DNA of 64,000 nt from Paralichthys olivaceus. Its lineage: Eukaryota; Chordata; Actinopteri; Pleuronectiformes; Paralichthyidae. Location of the stretch: the NCBI RefSeq assembly GCF_024713975.1, contig NC_091102.1, positions 20,743,001 through 20,807,000 on the forward strand. Reading direction: 5' to 3'. Made by a program: the position numbers and the translations under genes. The notes under the pieces are model-generated. The model saw nothing but the letters and a program-made list of their open reading frames with translations. It did no database searches and had not been told where the DNA came from. Of the stretch, positions 22,800 to 35,700 are shown one piece after another; within the stretch, counting starts at the first letter, position 1; each line of letters starts with the position of its first letter.

Positions 22800-24583
22800 C
22801 TACCTGACTACACATGCACAATCCCATCACTATGAGCCAGTTTCATCAGTGTGTCATTCAGAGCAATTTCCCTGACTTAGCATTTTTCCAGTGAAGGGAT
22901 GTTGAAAGCATTGCAGTCTAATGAGAGGATGTGAACTCTGGTGCGTTCTGACAGCATGACCTATTCGACTGATGGCCTCATTGAGGCCTGACTTCCGCCC
23001 AGTAGAGGGCGAATTGAGCACTGCCCCTGAGAGCCACTTCCTTTCCTGCTGCGAGCTGGACGTGTGCCATGAGGATCGGCCACAGAGGAGAGCAGACCCC
23101 GGACAGAGTGGATCCACAGAACCTCTGTTTCCCGAGGAGAGGATTTTAGATTCTACATTCGCTGTAAATGAAAGAACCCTATTGTAGAAAAATGAAGGTT
23201 AAATAGTATTTAATATAAGCTTGATTCGTTATTACATCTAACTGCATGTATAGTCTGTAATCTCTGTCCTCATGTGTTTCTACATCTGCAGTTTTTATGC
23301 ATCTAATAGTCTCCAACTGTTTTCACCTGTTTACTTTCATATTATTAATAACGACGCATGTTTAAAATATTAGCAATCTAATACAAAAACATCATTGATC
23401 CTATGTGTCATGTGTTAACATAAGTGTTTTCACAGCTCTCCAGAGCCAAAGTTTCAATTTTACAAAAGTATATTATGGCCTTGTCCATTGTGAGTAATTC
23501 TCAAATGAAGATTTGCTGCAAGTTTTAGAGATATTTCTGTTTCTTAAGGTTTCAAACATAAAATGTAGCTGCTAAAGAAGGAGGAACAGAATAAGAGAAG
23601 TTGAACCTGATGAAAAACAACACTTTTTCTTTCTCTTCATTTAAGAAATATGCCTGTAAGCCACTGTTCCCATTCAGTTTTCAATGTTTATCATGTCTGA
23701 GTGCAGCATTTCATTTAATAAATGTCCTGCACTATCTACTGCTGTCTGCTTGTGTCAAGCTGCTTTCTGAACAGGAAACATTTTGACCGAACGTCGCTCA
23801 TCTGTTAAGAGTCAGACCCAGGAGGACTGTGGCCGCCAGCGACATTCCACCTCTGACAGGTGAGGAAGTGAGAGTGAGAGAACGGGAAGGAGGATGTAAA
23901 GGAGTAGTCCAAGGCAGCTGGAGACCCCGTTATTGGACAGAGTTCCTGGAGTGTAAAGCTAATAGAAAATGAATGGATAGAACCTGTAGTCCTTCTTAAT
24001 AAATTGTCATTTATAATGACTGCTTCAATTAATGATGATGTTTGATGAATATATGTTTTTTATCCATGTTTGATTACTTGGTTGTAAATAAGCAGGATTA
24101 TGCAAAAGCAATTGGACAGATAATCACAAAACGTTGTGGAAGGCAGGGAAGAACACATTTCATTTCAAGATTTTTTAACATTTCAGTAGATTTTACTGAG
24201 AACAACGATGGATCTTGAATCTAAAAAAATACGATCTTTTCAGGGGACTGATATCTATGAGTGTGTGCAAATTGGTGCAGATCTATTAAATTTAAATGTG
24301 GTTTCATAAAGGGACAAGTAGATTACTGCCATGTGCTGTGTAGTAGGTTACAGTGGTGTTTTGACCTGGGTTTATTTCAGGGAAATCTAAAAGGGCTCTT
24401 GAGATGTTCGGTTTCTGCAGATCATGACGCCTGACAGATGATAGCAGCTTTTTAAGAGATGTAACCTCTAGAGGTCTTTCAAGAAATGAGTGGGATTTGA
24501 AACTGGTGAACTTGAACCTGGAGACTGTGGTCAAAAATCACAAACAACCAAAACAGATAACTTGTCTATCCTGAGATTAGACT

Positions 24584-24604
24584 TTTATTATTATTATTAT
24601 TATT
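24584..24604 (+). repeat. (TTA)n microsatellite
   Basis: About seven TTA units in AT-rich intergenic sequence. Confidence 0.9.
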
Positions 24605-27600
24605 GGCTATAATTTGTATTTTTGTTAATAAACTGTAGCCTGATTAATTAAAAAATATGAATGTAGTATGCAAACAATAATCCTCTTTGTTAACTTATCT
24701 GATGGTATCACTTTTCCAAATAGAGGCTTGGTACAACCATTTTAAGAGACTGGCAGCTTCTTAATCTAAGATTAAAGATTTCTATTCCTCCCAATTCTAT
24801 TGCAAGGCCTCCAGATTTCCCCAACATCTGGACAAAGGAGGGCGAATGGATGTGGCGCAGAGTTAAGACAACGGGTGGGGAGATGCCAGGTGCATCTAAT
24901 AACATCTGGAGCCTTTAACAGATGTGTGAAGCATAGCATCTGGAGAAGTCTTTCTGCTCACAGATTGCTCTGTGGCAAAGGTCTCCTTCGACAACAACAT
25001 GGTTCAAGAGTGTGGGCAGATCAAAATGTCAAACCATGAAGAAGTGAACATGTAAGTGAGGTTGGATGAAACTTGGTGTAAACTTAATGTTAACAGCAAT
25101 AATGCACTGAATTACTTGTATTGATTTTCAGCTACGAAGTTTGGAAACAAAAAAACACTGTTTCAAGCCGCAATTATTAGTTCAGAGACTCAAAACTGTA
25201 GAATCTACTGATGACACACTGTCGGTCATCATACCTTAAATAGCCTGAATCTAGACCTCTGGATAATGACACACATCTCAGATGCGTTCAGGGTCTAGGG
25301 TTTTCCCTGGAAGGAAAAACTACGGATGGCACCTTCCTGCACAGCTGGCTAGCTACCAAGCTACACTGACGAAAAAGAGCAACTGGAGAATATCCACAAA
25401 GATTGTCCCGACCATGGATGAGATGCAGCTGTGCTTGTTGGAAGTTGACTTGAAGAAATAACTCACACATCTTCAAAATTCTTAAATCATCAGTTAAAAT
25501 GTGAAATATTTGCTAACACCTTGTTTGCAAACTGAAAATAAAGTTGGTATAAGTTTGTCATGTTGGTGCAAAACAACCCACTGAGAAACAGTACCATAAT
25601 ATCAAATTGGTCTTCTCACCCTTAAGTGTTCGATGTATTCTTCAGTGATGAGTTTTACTGTGAGGTATACACGAATATTGTTTAGTCATTGATTTGATAC
25701 AGCACATAACAAACTGTTGAATGAACCATTTGGTAAAAAAAAAACATATTTTCACCATTTATTGTTCAATCACTACTGCACAGACTCCAGCTCTTTATGT
25801 ATTTGGAATATTTTGGCTGTATATATTTTTGGATAGAGGGAGAAAGTGGAGATACACAGTCCATCTTTAGCTAGTCTATGGCTAAAGCATCATGCTGATA
25901 GAAGAAGATAGAATATATTATCACACTTAATTATTGACGTAATTGTCACAACCTAAGCAAAAAAAAAAAATTGCTAAATTGATAGGCTTATGTTTCAGCA
26001 TAGCAGAATAGGCTGTGTATATTGTCAAATAACCTTACTGTACTTGAGGGTCTGGCAGTAGTTTGAGACAACGATAATCCCGAACTAACATTCGTTTTAA
26101 ACAGATGGGATGAGAACCTTAGACTGGAGGTGATAAACCTAAAATCCACAGAATAAGAGTCTAAAAAACGTTTTATTTAGAGCTGGATGTTTGAAGACAT
26201 ATGCGACTAAATTTTGAAGCTAACGTTAGTTCATGTGACACACGTTCTGCACTGTAGGGGCGCGGAACAGAGGCACTGAGGCAAGGTACTAATCTTTCCA
26301 CAGGCATTAACTGAGAAGGTGTCTCTTTTTAAGTTACATAACAAGCAATTAAAACATGGAAATTACTTCCCATTCTTATATCTAGTGCCTTTAAACAACC
26401 AGCAGAAGATGATCACCTCAGGCCAGATTGACAGGTTGTTTGTGAAAACCCCTTGTGGGTCAAGAGAAAGCAATGAAAAGCAATAAAATCAGCCAGTCTA
26501 GGATAAGGTTCAGGCCAGATGGCCAGCTGCTGAATGCTGCCTGTCTTCACTTCTCAAGTGATTTATCCTTCCCGTCTGCACTCTTCTTGCTTTTTCACTT
26601 AGGGATGAGGAATCACTATTCCTACTGCAAAACTGACAGTCACCACTGGGAAGCTATCGTATGATTAATGACTTTGTAAAGCTACTGGAAGTTTGGAGAG
26701 AGGACAAATTTGGTGAACACTCCAGATATGTTTACAAAATTCCTCAATGTCTGTGTTTGTTTGCGAGGAGGGGTTAGGTGACGAGCAAAAAATGTGGCTC
26801 TCTGACATCCGAGGTCCAAAGCAGCGGAGCATTGTCTCTCTGGGGACAAAGAGTTGACAGTGATGAAGAATAGATGTTCCTCTAAGGAGACTAAGGGAGG
26901 GCAGATTGTGGAAACCTCCTGTCTCCTGATGATATGCCTATGTCCTTAACACAGACGGATGTAGAATAGTATCAGGTATGTGTCAAGAGCTCGGGACAGA
27001 TTTGGACATCTCAGAAATAACATGTATGCTACATTTTTTAAGATTATGGCACACAATTAATTTTACAAGAAGCTTACTTGAGTGACATTCATGAGGCAAG
27101 TAGGACTTTTCAAAACTAGGCTTTGGAGGATAGATCCAGGAGTCTGTCTTACCTTAAGTTTAACATTTATTGATAGAGAAGGAAATCCAACTTTTAGAAA
27201 TGCTGCAATATGTTTAAAGCACATTTGTTTAAATTATCAACCATGTTTATTTTTAGGTTTGGTTATCTTGATGCCTGAAAACATCTCATGAGCTGCAGGC
27301 TTGCTGTTACAGCAAATGTTCCTCGAAAGCAGACATTTCTTGAGCTGGGCATCTGGAGCAGTTTGCCCAGTGACTTTCCAAGTTATAACTGTATAGTATT
27401 TTCATTCTGCCAAACTCAAAGTTCCCCTTTTTTAATGATCTGAAATGTGGTATAGCTTGGAAAACCCCTTCAAAAAAATAAAGACAAAGTTGACTCTTGC
27501 TGTGGGAACTGGTGACAAGTGATTAAAAATTAAAAAGAGTAGACTTGATGGCCCCACTGTGGATGCCCTTGACCCATGAAATTGAATGTGGTGTGGCTGT

Positions 27601-28956
27601 AAATTCTCCAATAGTTGAGAACCTGTGGATTTTTAACACCCATCACATTAGTGTGTGCCTGAAGCCCATAAAAAAAACTTAGTGGCTCTTCAGTGGTTGG
27701 CAGAAAAGTGCACCGTCACAGCACGGCCCCACCACCAATTACCTGCTGAAAAGCAAAAACTTGGATGCAGCAAAGTTTTTATAGTCATTCCCATATGGAA
27801 CATGGTACAGTTAATGGTTTTAAGACACTTGAATAAGTCCTTGTGTAAAGTTTGATGATGATGATGGTGAGTGTTGGGGTTTTAAGACCTTTGTTTGCTT
27901 TGGATTCAAACATTCTTTTATTGCTTTCTAATTTATAAAATATAAAAATGTAATTTTTTGTAATATTATAAATAAATCAAGGATTAATATCTAACATATT
28001 GGGGTCACTTGCAGTGATAATAATACAATAATCATGTGTAATATTTTCAAGAAAACTCTTTATACTGTGTTCTGAAGAAGGCAATGTTTAACTATATCTT
28101 TACAATAGTCATATGAAAACACACAGGTGCACAAACACACACATGCAGTAAAACAAAACCTGCACTAAGCCACAAGAATATTTGCCTGCCAGCTCTGAGG
28201 GGTATGCTTTGGCAAAAGAAACACAACAGGCTATTTGTGTTGGAATTATCTTAATCTCAGTGTGTCTGTACTGCATTTTATAACTCCATGTCAAACGTCA
28301 ACAAGACACTGATTTTGAACTTAAGTAGGTTGCTGTGCAAGATATCTAACCAGTCAGCAGCTACTCTATTCCAGGACTCCACAAAGGACTCAGAAATCAA
28401 GGTAAAGCTAAATTAAACATGTAATAAGATAAAGATTAATAAGAACACAACCCATACTCACAAATTCACAATATTGCAGAATTGATGAGAATTAATGTTC
28501 CATTCTATCGAACTTCCTGCACCACTGTTTCACTTTAGTGCTCATGAGAATTTAAGTCATAAAACCTTTTGTCCATGTTTCTTCTCTCGGTGGTGTTGAA
28601 TTCTAAATGCTTCCCTATGTCTTCTATGAGACAATGTGTTGATATTATTATCAGCAGAGCTTTCTACCTTCTCACACACATTCATCATTTTTTAAATTGA
28701 ACAGATTATTGCAGATAAGATCCGCAATTGAAATAACGTTTTGAATCGTAATATGATACGCTAGCTGTGCATCCAACAAACTAGGTAACAAGTAAAACAG
28801 AACAGCTGAGGGAGGATTTGTGAAAAAAACGAAAGAAGAGCTCAAAGTTGCATGTTGCAGCTGAACACCCCTCACCTCACCCCCCCTTCCAAACATGACA
28901 GAGAACCAGTGGCAGCATTCAGTTGTCATAAAAACTCAAAAGATATTTAGTTTGTC

Positions 28957-29185
28957 TAGTGGACTACTGTAAAAAAACATGGCAGCCACCGTAGAGAGGA
29001 CCAGCTCCCGATGTAAATACAAGGCATTTAAATATAAAGGGCCCATTCAAGGGCAAAGAAAACAACAAATCGTACAATTTAGATGCGACACACTAGTGAA
29101 AAAATCCCTAGGATTATTTATTTATTTTATTATTTATTAGCCAATAGATCCCTTTCACCTAAATCTTACACACTGGACCTTTAAA
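28957..29185 (+). repeat. MITE-like common fish repeat ending 'tacacactggacctttaa'
   Basis: The copy runs from 'ggactactgtaaaaaaacatg' through 'gagaggaccagctcccgatg' to 'cttacacactggacctttaa', matching in order a repeat that I recognise as frequent in percomorph genomes. It contains no coding sequence. It is moderately diverged. Confidence 0.55.
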
Positions 29186-29699
29186 GGCAGCAAATGTGTT
29201 TGGTCCACTTTTTTTCTATGGCAGATTAGTCCTCAGTCGGGTTAAAGCTACGGTAGGTAGAGCTAACGAAGCGAAAAGAGGTGGAAAAGCTGTCAATCAA
29301 AGTGTAAACACACCTACACTGCCAAATACATCTCACCAGGCGAGTGAAAACACCTGTGTGTGTCTAGTCTGGGTGTGGAGGGGTGTCTGCTCAGATTATT
29401 ACTGTACAAAAGCCCATGATTGTGAGGGGGAAGTATGAATCATCCTGAATGTCAGTGCTGTAATTCTGTGCAATGTCATTTTTATAGGCACAAGTGAAAT
29501 ATTTACTTTTCCTCATCCTATTTTCCAGGTATTCAGAGGGTGGAGTCCCTTCTGTCTTAAATTCCATCAATTTTATGAGTCTTTCATTACTACCATTTGT
29601 CCATATGCCCTTTCCAGGGGATATTGTAAATTCCTTTTTAGGTAAGGATATGGTTAATAATATTGTGCTCTCAATTATTTTAGCCATGGTAAATGGACT

Positions 29700-29881
29700 G
29701 AAATTACGCTTTTCTAGTCTTGATGAGCACGCTAAGTGCTTTGCAGTACAGTTTAGCCATTCTCCCAGCCATCAGGAGCCATTTGGGGTTCAGTATCTTA
29801 CCCTATGGAACGGGGGAGACTGGGATTGAACCGCCGAGGTTAGTGGTTGACATGATCTACCTCCTGAGCCACAGCCACCCC
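29700..29881 (-). mobile_element. tRNA-derived SINE-like copy (minus orientation)
   Basis: Read on the minus strand it has an A-box-like head (GTGGCTCAGGAGGTAGAT), a B-box-like word (CGGTTCAATCCC) and a body related to 'aagtgtccttgggcaagacactgaacccc', ending near 'agaaaagcg'. The copy at 32192-32399 belongs to the same family in the other orientation. The family is very common in percomorph fish; I do not give a formal name. Confidence 0.65.
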
Positions 29882-29959
29882 ATACCATGCCATGGCACTG
29901 GCATGAATCTGTAGATCAGTTGGTTAGTTGGTCTACCCAGTTTTCCCTCTACAAGGATG

Positions 29960-30120
29960 TTGATGTTGGTTTAGAGTGAACAGAATTGTTGCCATGAAAT
30001 TTGGTGCAGACATCCATGTCCCCCCACAAGCTGAACTGTAATAACTTAGGTGATCCCCTGCCTTTCCCCCTGGTGCTATCTTCAGGTTGAAAGTTAATCA
30101 TCCAAAACTTTGGTTTGTGG
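29960..30120 (+). repeat. Decayed common fish repeat ('ttgttgccatgaaatttggt')
   Basis: The word 'ttgttgccatgaaatttggt' followed by 'gcagacatccatgt' and 'aactgtaataacttaggtga' follows the order of a widespread fish repeat. It is related in style to the piece at 6580-6870. The class is uncertain. Confidence 0.5.
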
Positions 30121-32191
30121 CCAAACATGCTCTGTTGATTCATTCGGAAACATTAGACCGTTAACTTAGGCACAGTGATGCCTTTATGGGTTTGGGGCCA
30201 AGATGCCTGAAATAAATTGTTTGTATTCTTTCGAGAGTATCTTAAGACAAAAGCATCAATACTGTAGTTGTAACAGCCATAGTGGTTAAGAGAAACATGA
30301 CTCAATGCCTTTTGAGAAATGTGATAAAAACTAATTTAATTGGGTGGACCGGTTAGTGATAATCATTTATTTTGAAGCAAAAAATTTAAATCTTTTTAAA
30401 ATGGTGAAATTCATTTTTCAACTAAATCAAATCATACATTCCCAAAGGGATATAAAATGTTATCTTTCTCCTGATATGTCTCATATTTCTAAACAGAAGC
30501 AGATGGTGCGTGTACCCAGCACTGGCCAAGGTACTCTATGTGAATACTTCTTGTGAGAGTTCCAAAAAATAGAGTAGGAAAGGGGTTAAATATAGCTCAT
30601 GTAATTTTAATTTGGACTTGATGACTCTGTTAAAGTGCAGGGTTACTTCTGGGTTGTGAGAGTGGTGTACAGTTTCCCTGGCCGCTGAATACGATGTGAC
30701 AAGCAGTAGCTCTGCACATTAGGGCAGTAATAGGAGAGCAGATAACCATCTAGATGACGCTGTATGTGAACAGAGTATTTTTGCATCAGGGTTGTGATAT
30801 TCGAAATTTAGCTTCGATTCCCAAACTGGCTTCTTTTCCATTCTCTACATTTGGATTAATCATTAGCAAATACTGCAATTTAGTTGAAGAAAAAGTTAAA
30901 AAGAATGCGACAGGTGGTTTAAAAGACAGCTGGCAAAGTGAACTGTTGCTGACCTTTTAAACAGTGTGGTCACATGGTCAAAAGATGATCATCAGTTAAT
31001 CCGCCCCAATTACTCTGATATGCCCCTTGGGTGCCAAAGGCAGCATGTACAGAGTAGATTCTGCTTCTGCACGCATTTCTGGATACAAGCAACTGAGGAG
31101 CACATATCCAACAGTGAGACGTTTAAAACAAGAGTCTGTGCAGGAGCAGGAGGCAAAAAGCTGAGGGGCGAAGGGTGAGAGGAGGGGCGGGGGTCCTCAC
31201 TGGCATTTATCCCCTACCCAACGGCACTTTGCAGAGTGCTGGCCCTGCAGCAATGCTGGGTCTATCTGTGGGTCCTCTCAGAAGAGGCCACGTAAAACAA
31301 GACGTGTGCTGCGGTTTGACCTTTCACGGTCCTAACTATAATATTATGATAAGATGAGTGATCAGGTTGCACTTTTCCCTGCGGTGGGATGCAGTGTCCA
31401 TATGAAAAGGTGGTGAGTGAAAGCCTCGTGCGGGTATATGTATTTCTGTTATCCAAGTGTGGTCAGATCAGCCCTCCTGTGCTGACAAAACTGAATTTTC
31501 TCTTATTAGATCCCTTTTTCTGAGATCCAAGTACCTGCCATTCCATTAGTTCTGCTTAAAATGATTGAGAAATGATAGAAATGATAGGAATGATTAAAAA
31601 ATGTATAGTTTTATAAGTTACTGCATGGTAATCCTCTCCTTTTTTTAAGTTGTTGAGCACAGCCTAAATCAGCATATTTCCCCACAAGCAACCTCAAGCC
31701 ACACTGATGCACTAACAGACTAATGTCTTTAGGAAGTGGCACCACTACAAGTTAGCACAGCATCAAGGATTTGTTCAACTTTGTGGTTGAAATTACAGTG
31801 CAAATCTCTGAAGCATTTAATGCAGCCAGGGATAATACACAAGTATCTGTCAATACTAAAGGGCGAGCAGCTGGCACTAATTGAGGGAAAAGAATTATGG
31901 GTAGTAGCTGGCACAGTGCACATCTCTGGCTTGCCAATACCCATTTCAATGGTGCCACAATGAGGCTTAGGGGTAGTAAGATACACTGGCTTTTGGACTG
32001 AAATCAAGTCAGGGAATCAGGTGTCACTCTGCTTTTTGAAGACCGATGTTGTTAATCCAAGAAAATGCAAATGATGCAGGAAATCAGTTCACAAAACCAT
32101 AAATGATTCAAGCAATTGCAAGTGGATCATCTGCTTATGAACTTAAATGTTAATTATGAAGTTTACTGTAATGTTCATTTCAGTTATACAT

Positions 32192-32399
32192 TGGTACAAG
32201 GGGATAGAGCGGTTGTTCTCTGGCGGTTCTATCCCAGTCCTCCCCATCTGCATGACGAAGTGTCCTTGGGCAAGAAACTGAACCCTGCATTGCCCCTGCC
32301 CGTAAATGCACTATGGTGTGAATGTGTGTGTGAATGGCAATAAGCTGTACTGTAAAGTGCTCATCAAGAGTAGAAAAGCGCTAAATAAATACAGACAGG
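32192..32399 (+). mobile_element. tRNA-derived SINE-like copy (plus orientation)
   Basis: An A-box-like 'ggggatagagcggt' and a B-box-like 'ggcggttctatccc' are followed by the body word 'gtgtccttgggcaagaaactg', 'gtgtgaatgtgtgtgtgaat' and the tail 'agaaaagcgctaaataaata'. It is the same family as the minus copy at 29700-29881. It ends 330 bases from the pms1 stop codon, outside the pms1 transcript. Confidence 0.7.
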
Positions 32400-32625
32400 C
32401 TATTAAAGGCCAGCCACATCTGCTACAATAGAAAACATGTTCCAGCATCATTGCACCTTGTGGCTCATTTTCATAAAAAATGGACAAAACAGAGACTGTT
32501 GACTGTCCTCATCAAGACTTTCTGAGCCAGTCCACGAGTTCGGTTTACTTTGACCGATATGTGACATATATTTCAAGGCATTTATACAAATGAACAATTC
32601 ATGCATCACAATGTGAATAAATATG

Positions 32626-32631
32626 TTTATT
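32626..32631 (-). terminator. pms1: pms1 poly(A) signal (AATAAA on minus strand)
   Basis: TTTATT on the plus strand reads AATAAA on the minus strand, 99 bases after the pms1 stop codon. A second AATAAA-like word on the plus strand nearby is not relevant. Confidence 0.6.
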
Positions 32632-32729
32632 TTTATATTCTTGTTGTAACAAAGTTAAACATCATTTGAGAATGGAAACAAACAGGCAGCTGTTTCATCT
32701 TGCACTGCTGTGAGTTTTCATTAACGTGC

Positions 32730-35700
32730 CTACAGCTCTAAAGGCCTCAGCAGAGCCTCAGCCTCCTGTTCTGTGACAGGGACATCTAAGAGGTGTTGGA
32801 GAAATGGCCGACCATGGATGCAGGACCTACTGTTCTCACCAAGCTGCTGTTCCATCCGCACAAGGATTTCCTCCACATCTTCCCTCGATAAATTTGTAGT
32901 CACCTGACGGGCAAGTCGTACTGCTTCTCCCTGTGAGCGCAAAATCACAATTTACTTATTTAACACAGCACCACAAAACACTTCAGCGACGACTTCTTAT
33001 TATCCGTTCGTAGCATCTCTCACTTGAAGGTAGTTTGTTACTTTAAGTGGCCGGCACTCCTGCACGGTCCCGGCCTTCCTGTGAAGAACTGCAGTCAGGA
33101 TCTCCCTGAGGTCCTCCACACCGAGGAAAGGCACACAGTCTGCCATTGCTGTCACTTCCAGATGTCTATCAGTTGATGTGAGGCCTAGCCAAAACAAGCA
33201 GACGACAAGGATTAATATACTCCAGACGCTACTACTATCTCCAGGAAAGAATAATAAATAAATATTGTGGTTTACGGCCGGAGTGAGGACCAAGTCAAAC
33301 AAGCTGAGGGCCAAATGGAGTGTTAAATGACTAATAGAAGCCCCAGCAGACTGGAAGGAAGTTGTCTTGTAGGTTGGAAGAATGATGGCTTCTTATTTCA
33401 TGAGGAAATACTACAAATCATGGACAATTCATATTTGTGATACATGACTTTGGATGCAAAATGAAGTCTGAAAGGTAAAAATAAAAACTGGAGATGTAGA
33501 GACCTTTAGATTTATTGAATATTTCTCTGCTGGATGTGCAAGTACATTTGCTATTATTTATGTGGAGAGCAACAACTGACCCTGACAAATTCCTGATTAT
33601 AATACCAACAACTCCATAGAGATACATGTTGTTTTAATATGTCAATTCTTTCCATTTTTTAAAATAACAGCAAATGCAAGCGATAATTAACAATACACAT
33701 TTTCAACAATCCTAATAAAAAAACGGAGATACACAGCAGAGATTGTGCAGTGAAACCATCTTACATATGCTGCTGCCTTCAATCCAATGCACACCCACCG
33801 AGGCAGGCTGTGCCAAATGAAAATTCCTAGAATTTCTCAAAGGGCAACCATTCTCATCACCTGCACGCTGGGGTACAAACCTACTGTGAGACCATGCTGT
33901 TGGGCAGAAGGCCAGTGTCAACTGAGGTGAACCATTCCAGCAACAAAAACAGCCAACATTCACAGGGCACTGTTTGGCTTCGCAAAGTAAGTAATAAGGA
34001 ATTAATAATAAGTCAATAATGTCACAATGATAATAAAGCTGGCATTTATTTATTTTATTTTTTAAATTGTGTTTATAATTCTCAGCAACCTTGCGTTGGA
34101 CTCTATTGCAGTATATACTTGTTTAAACTACACTGACTCCCACTTGAACCATCAGAATCATCTGTCATCCTAGTAAACAATATAATAGCTAATTCCATTT
34201 TTTAAAAGATTTTATAAGATAATGTTAGTTATTCATATATATTATACTGCACTATATTAACTGTCTGTTTAGAGCTACAGATTAATGGTTAATATAATGA
34301 ATGTCTGAGTGAATTGTTGAAACACCTCCTTAGTTTGTAGACATTTGTCACAAAACTTAACTTCTTATGTGTAAAGTGTTGTCATCAAACCTCACTCAGT
34401 AACCCACAGTGACAGAGCAAAAACTGAATTTTTAGAAAAGTTTGCAAATGTATTAAAAGGAAAAACTGAAATATCACATAGACTTAAATATTCAGACACT
34501 TTGCAATGATATTTAAAATGAAGCTCAGGTGCCTCCTGATTTCTCTTGATCATCTTTGATATGTTTCTACAGACTGAATGGAGTCTAAATGTGGTACATT
34601 TTATTGATTGGATGTGATTAAGAAAGACACACACCGCCGGCCTTTATGAGGTCTCGCAGCCGACAGTGCATATCAGAGCAAAAGCGAGGCCATGAGGTCA
34701 AGGACTGTGTCGAAGCACAGATCAAGGGAAAAATGAATGGGGACAGAAATTTGTATTGTGATGATGCGGAATGCTGTTTCTATTTCATCATCCATAATTG
34801 TTTCCCTGTGGACACATCTGTTGGATTAATGGGACTGTTTCTTCTTATCCACAAGAACTGTAGATGACTGGTGAACTTTGACATTACTGATTGAAAAAGG
34901 GTCCAACAATTGTTAATAAATTAGACCTTTACCCAGCGTGACTCAAACAATAAGAAATCCTTGTTTTCTGATTGACTGGGTGTTATACACTTTTGTGTGC
35001 CTTTTGGTTTTGGGATCTGTAGTACTATCAAGTTCAGAAGGACTTGCATGTGAATGGCAGATAAATGTTTGATTGCACACATATTGGTCTGCCTCACACA
35101 ACTGCGTTGTGACTCAAAAATGTTATTTACACTGTACCTGGGGTGAGTTTGATTTTAAACCCATTAGCTACAAGCCTGGGATCAGAGAAGAGGGTGCGTC
35201 CGTCCAGCTCAGGGCTTTGTTTCTCCATGTTGCACAAAGCATCTGTATATTCAGCTCCCCCTAAATTTCTAGAGGAGACACACAAGGACATGTTAAACAT
35301 ACATTACTGTATTTCCATCCATTAGATGAGCATTAATAGAAGCCAAGTACTAAGATTTCTTTGTCTTAAAAATAGTCTATAACATGTACTGTACATGTAT
35401 GTAAAGAAATTGGATGAGTGAGCAGTTTCCCAAAAGGAAAACAACTGTCAGAGTTGGCGTTTTGCTGGTGAGAGGTGAGTGATACTTTACCCATCTGTTA
35501 ACTGTATAGGGTTCTGCAGACTCTCAGCTGGAAGTATATTATTCTCTAGAAGTCTCTTAAACAGCAAGGCTTCCTCCACTCGAAATGGGTTTAACAACAT
35601 GAGCCTCTGACCACATAAAATGACCCAGGCGCTCTGAGAGGCCAGTCGGTTTACAAGACGGAGGCCCCGCGGTGCTGCGCTGCACTGGGATGAGAGGCGC

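Larger units (their letters stand above)
22286..32625. other. Gene-free interval between mstn and pms1
   Basis: Ten kilobases without a recognisable gene. Open frames are all 60-111 codons with no family resemblance. Contents that can be named are a CA microsatellite (22772-22799), a TTA repeat (24584-24604), a MITE-like repeat (28957-29185), two tRNA-derived SINE copies in opposite orientation (29700-29881 and 32192-32399) and another common fish repeat (29960-30120). Distal myostatin enhancers could lie here, but nothing in the sequence proves it. Confidence 0.6.

Noticed and set aside
24800-25039. 79-codon plus-strand frame with a transposase-like feel
   Set aside because: I could not match it to a Tc1, mariner or LINE segment, and stops surround it; left as unclassified intergenic sequence.
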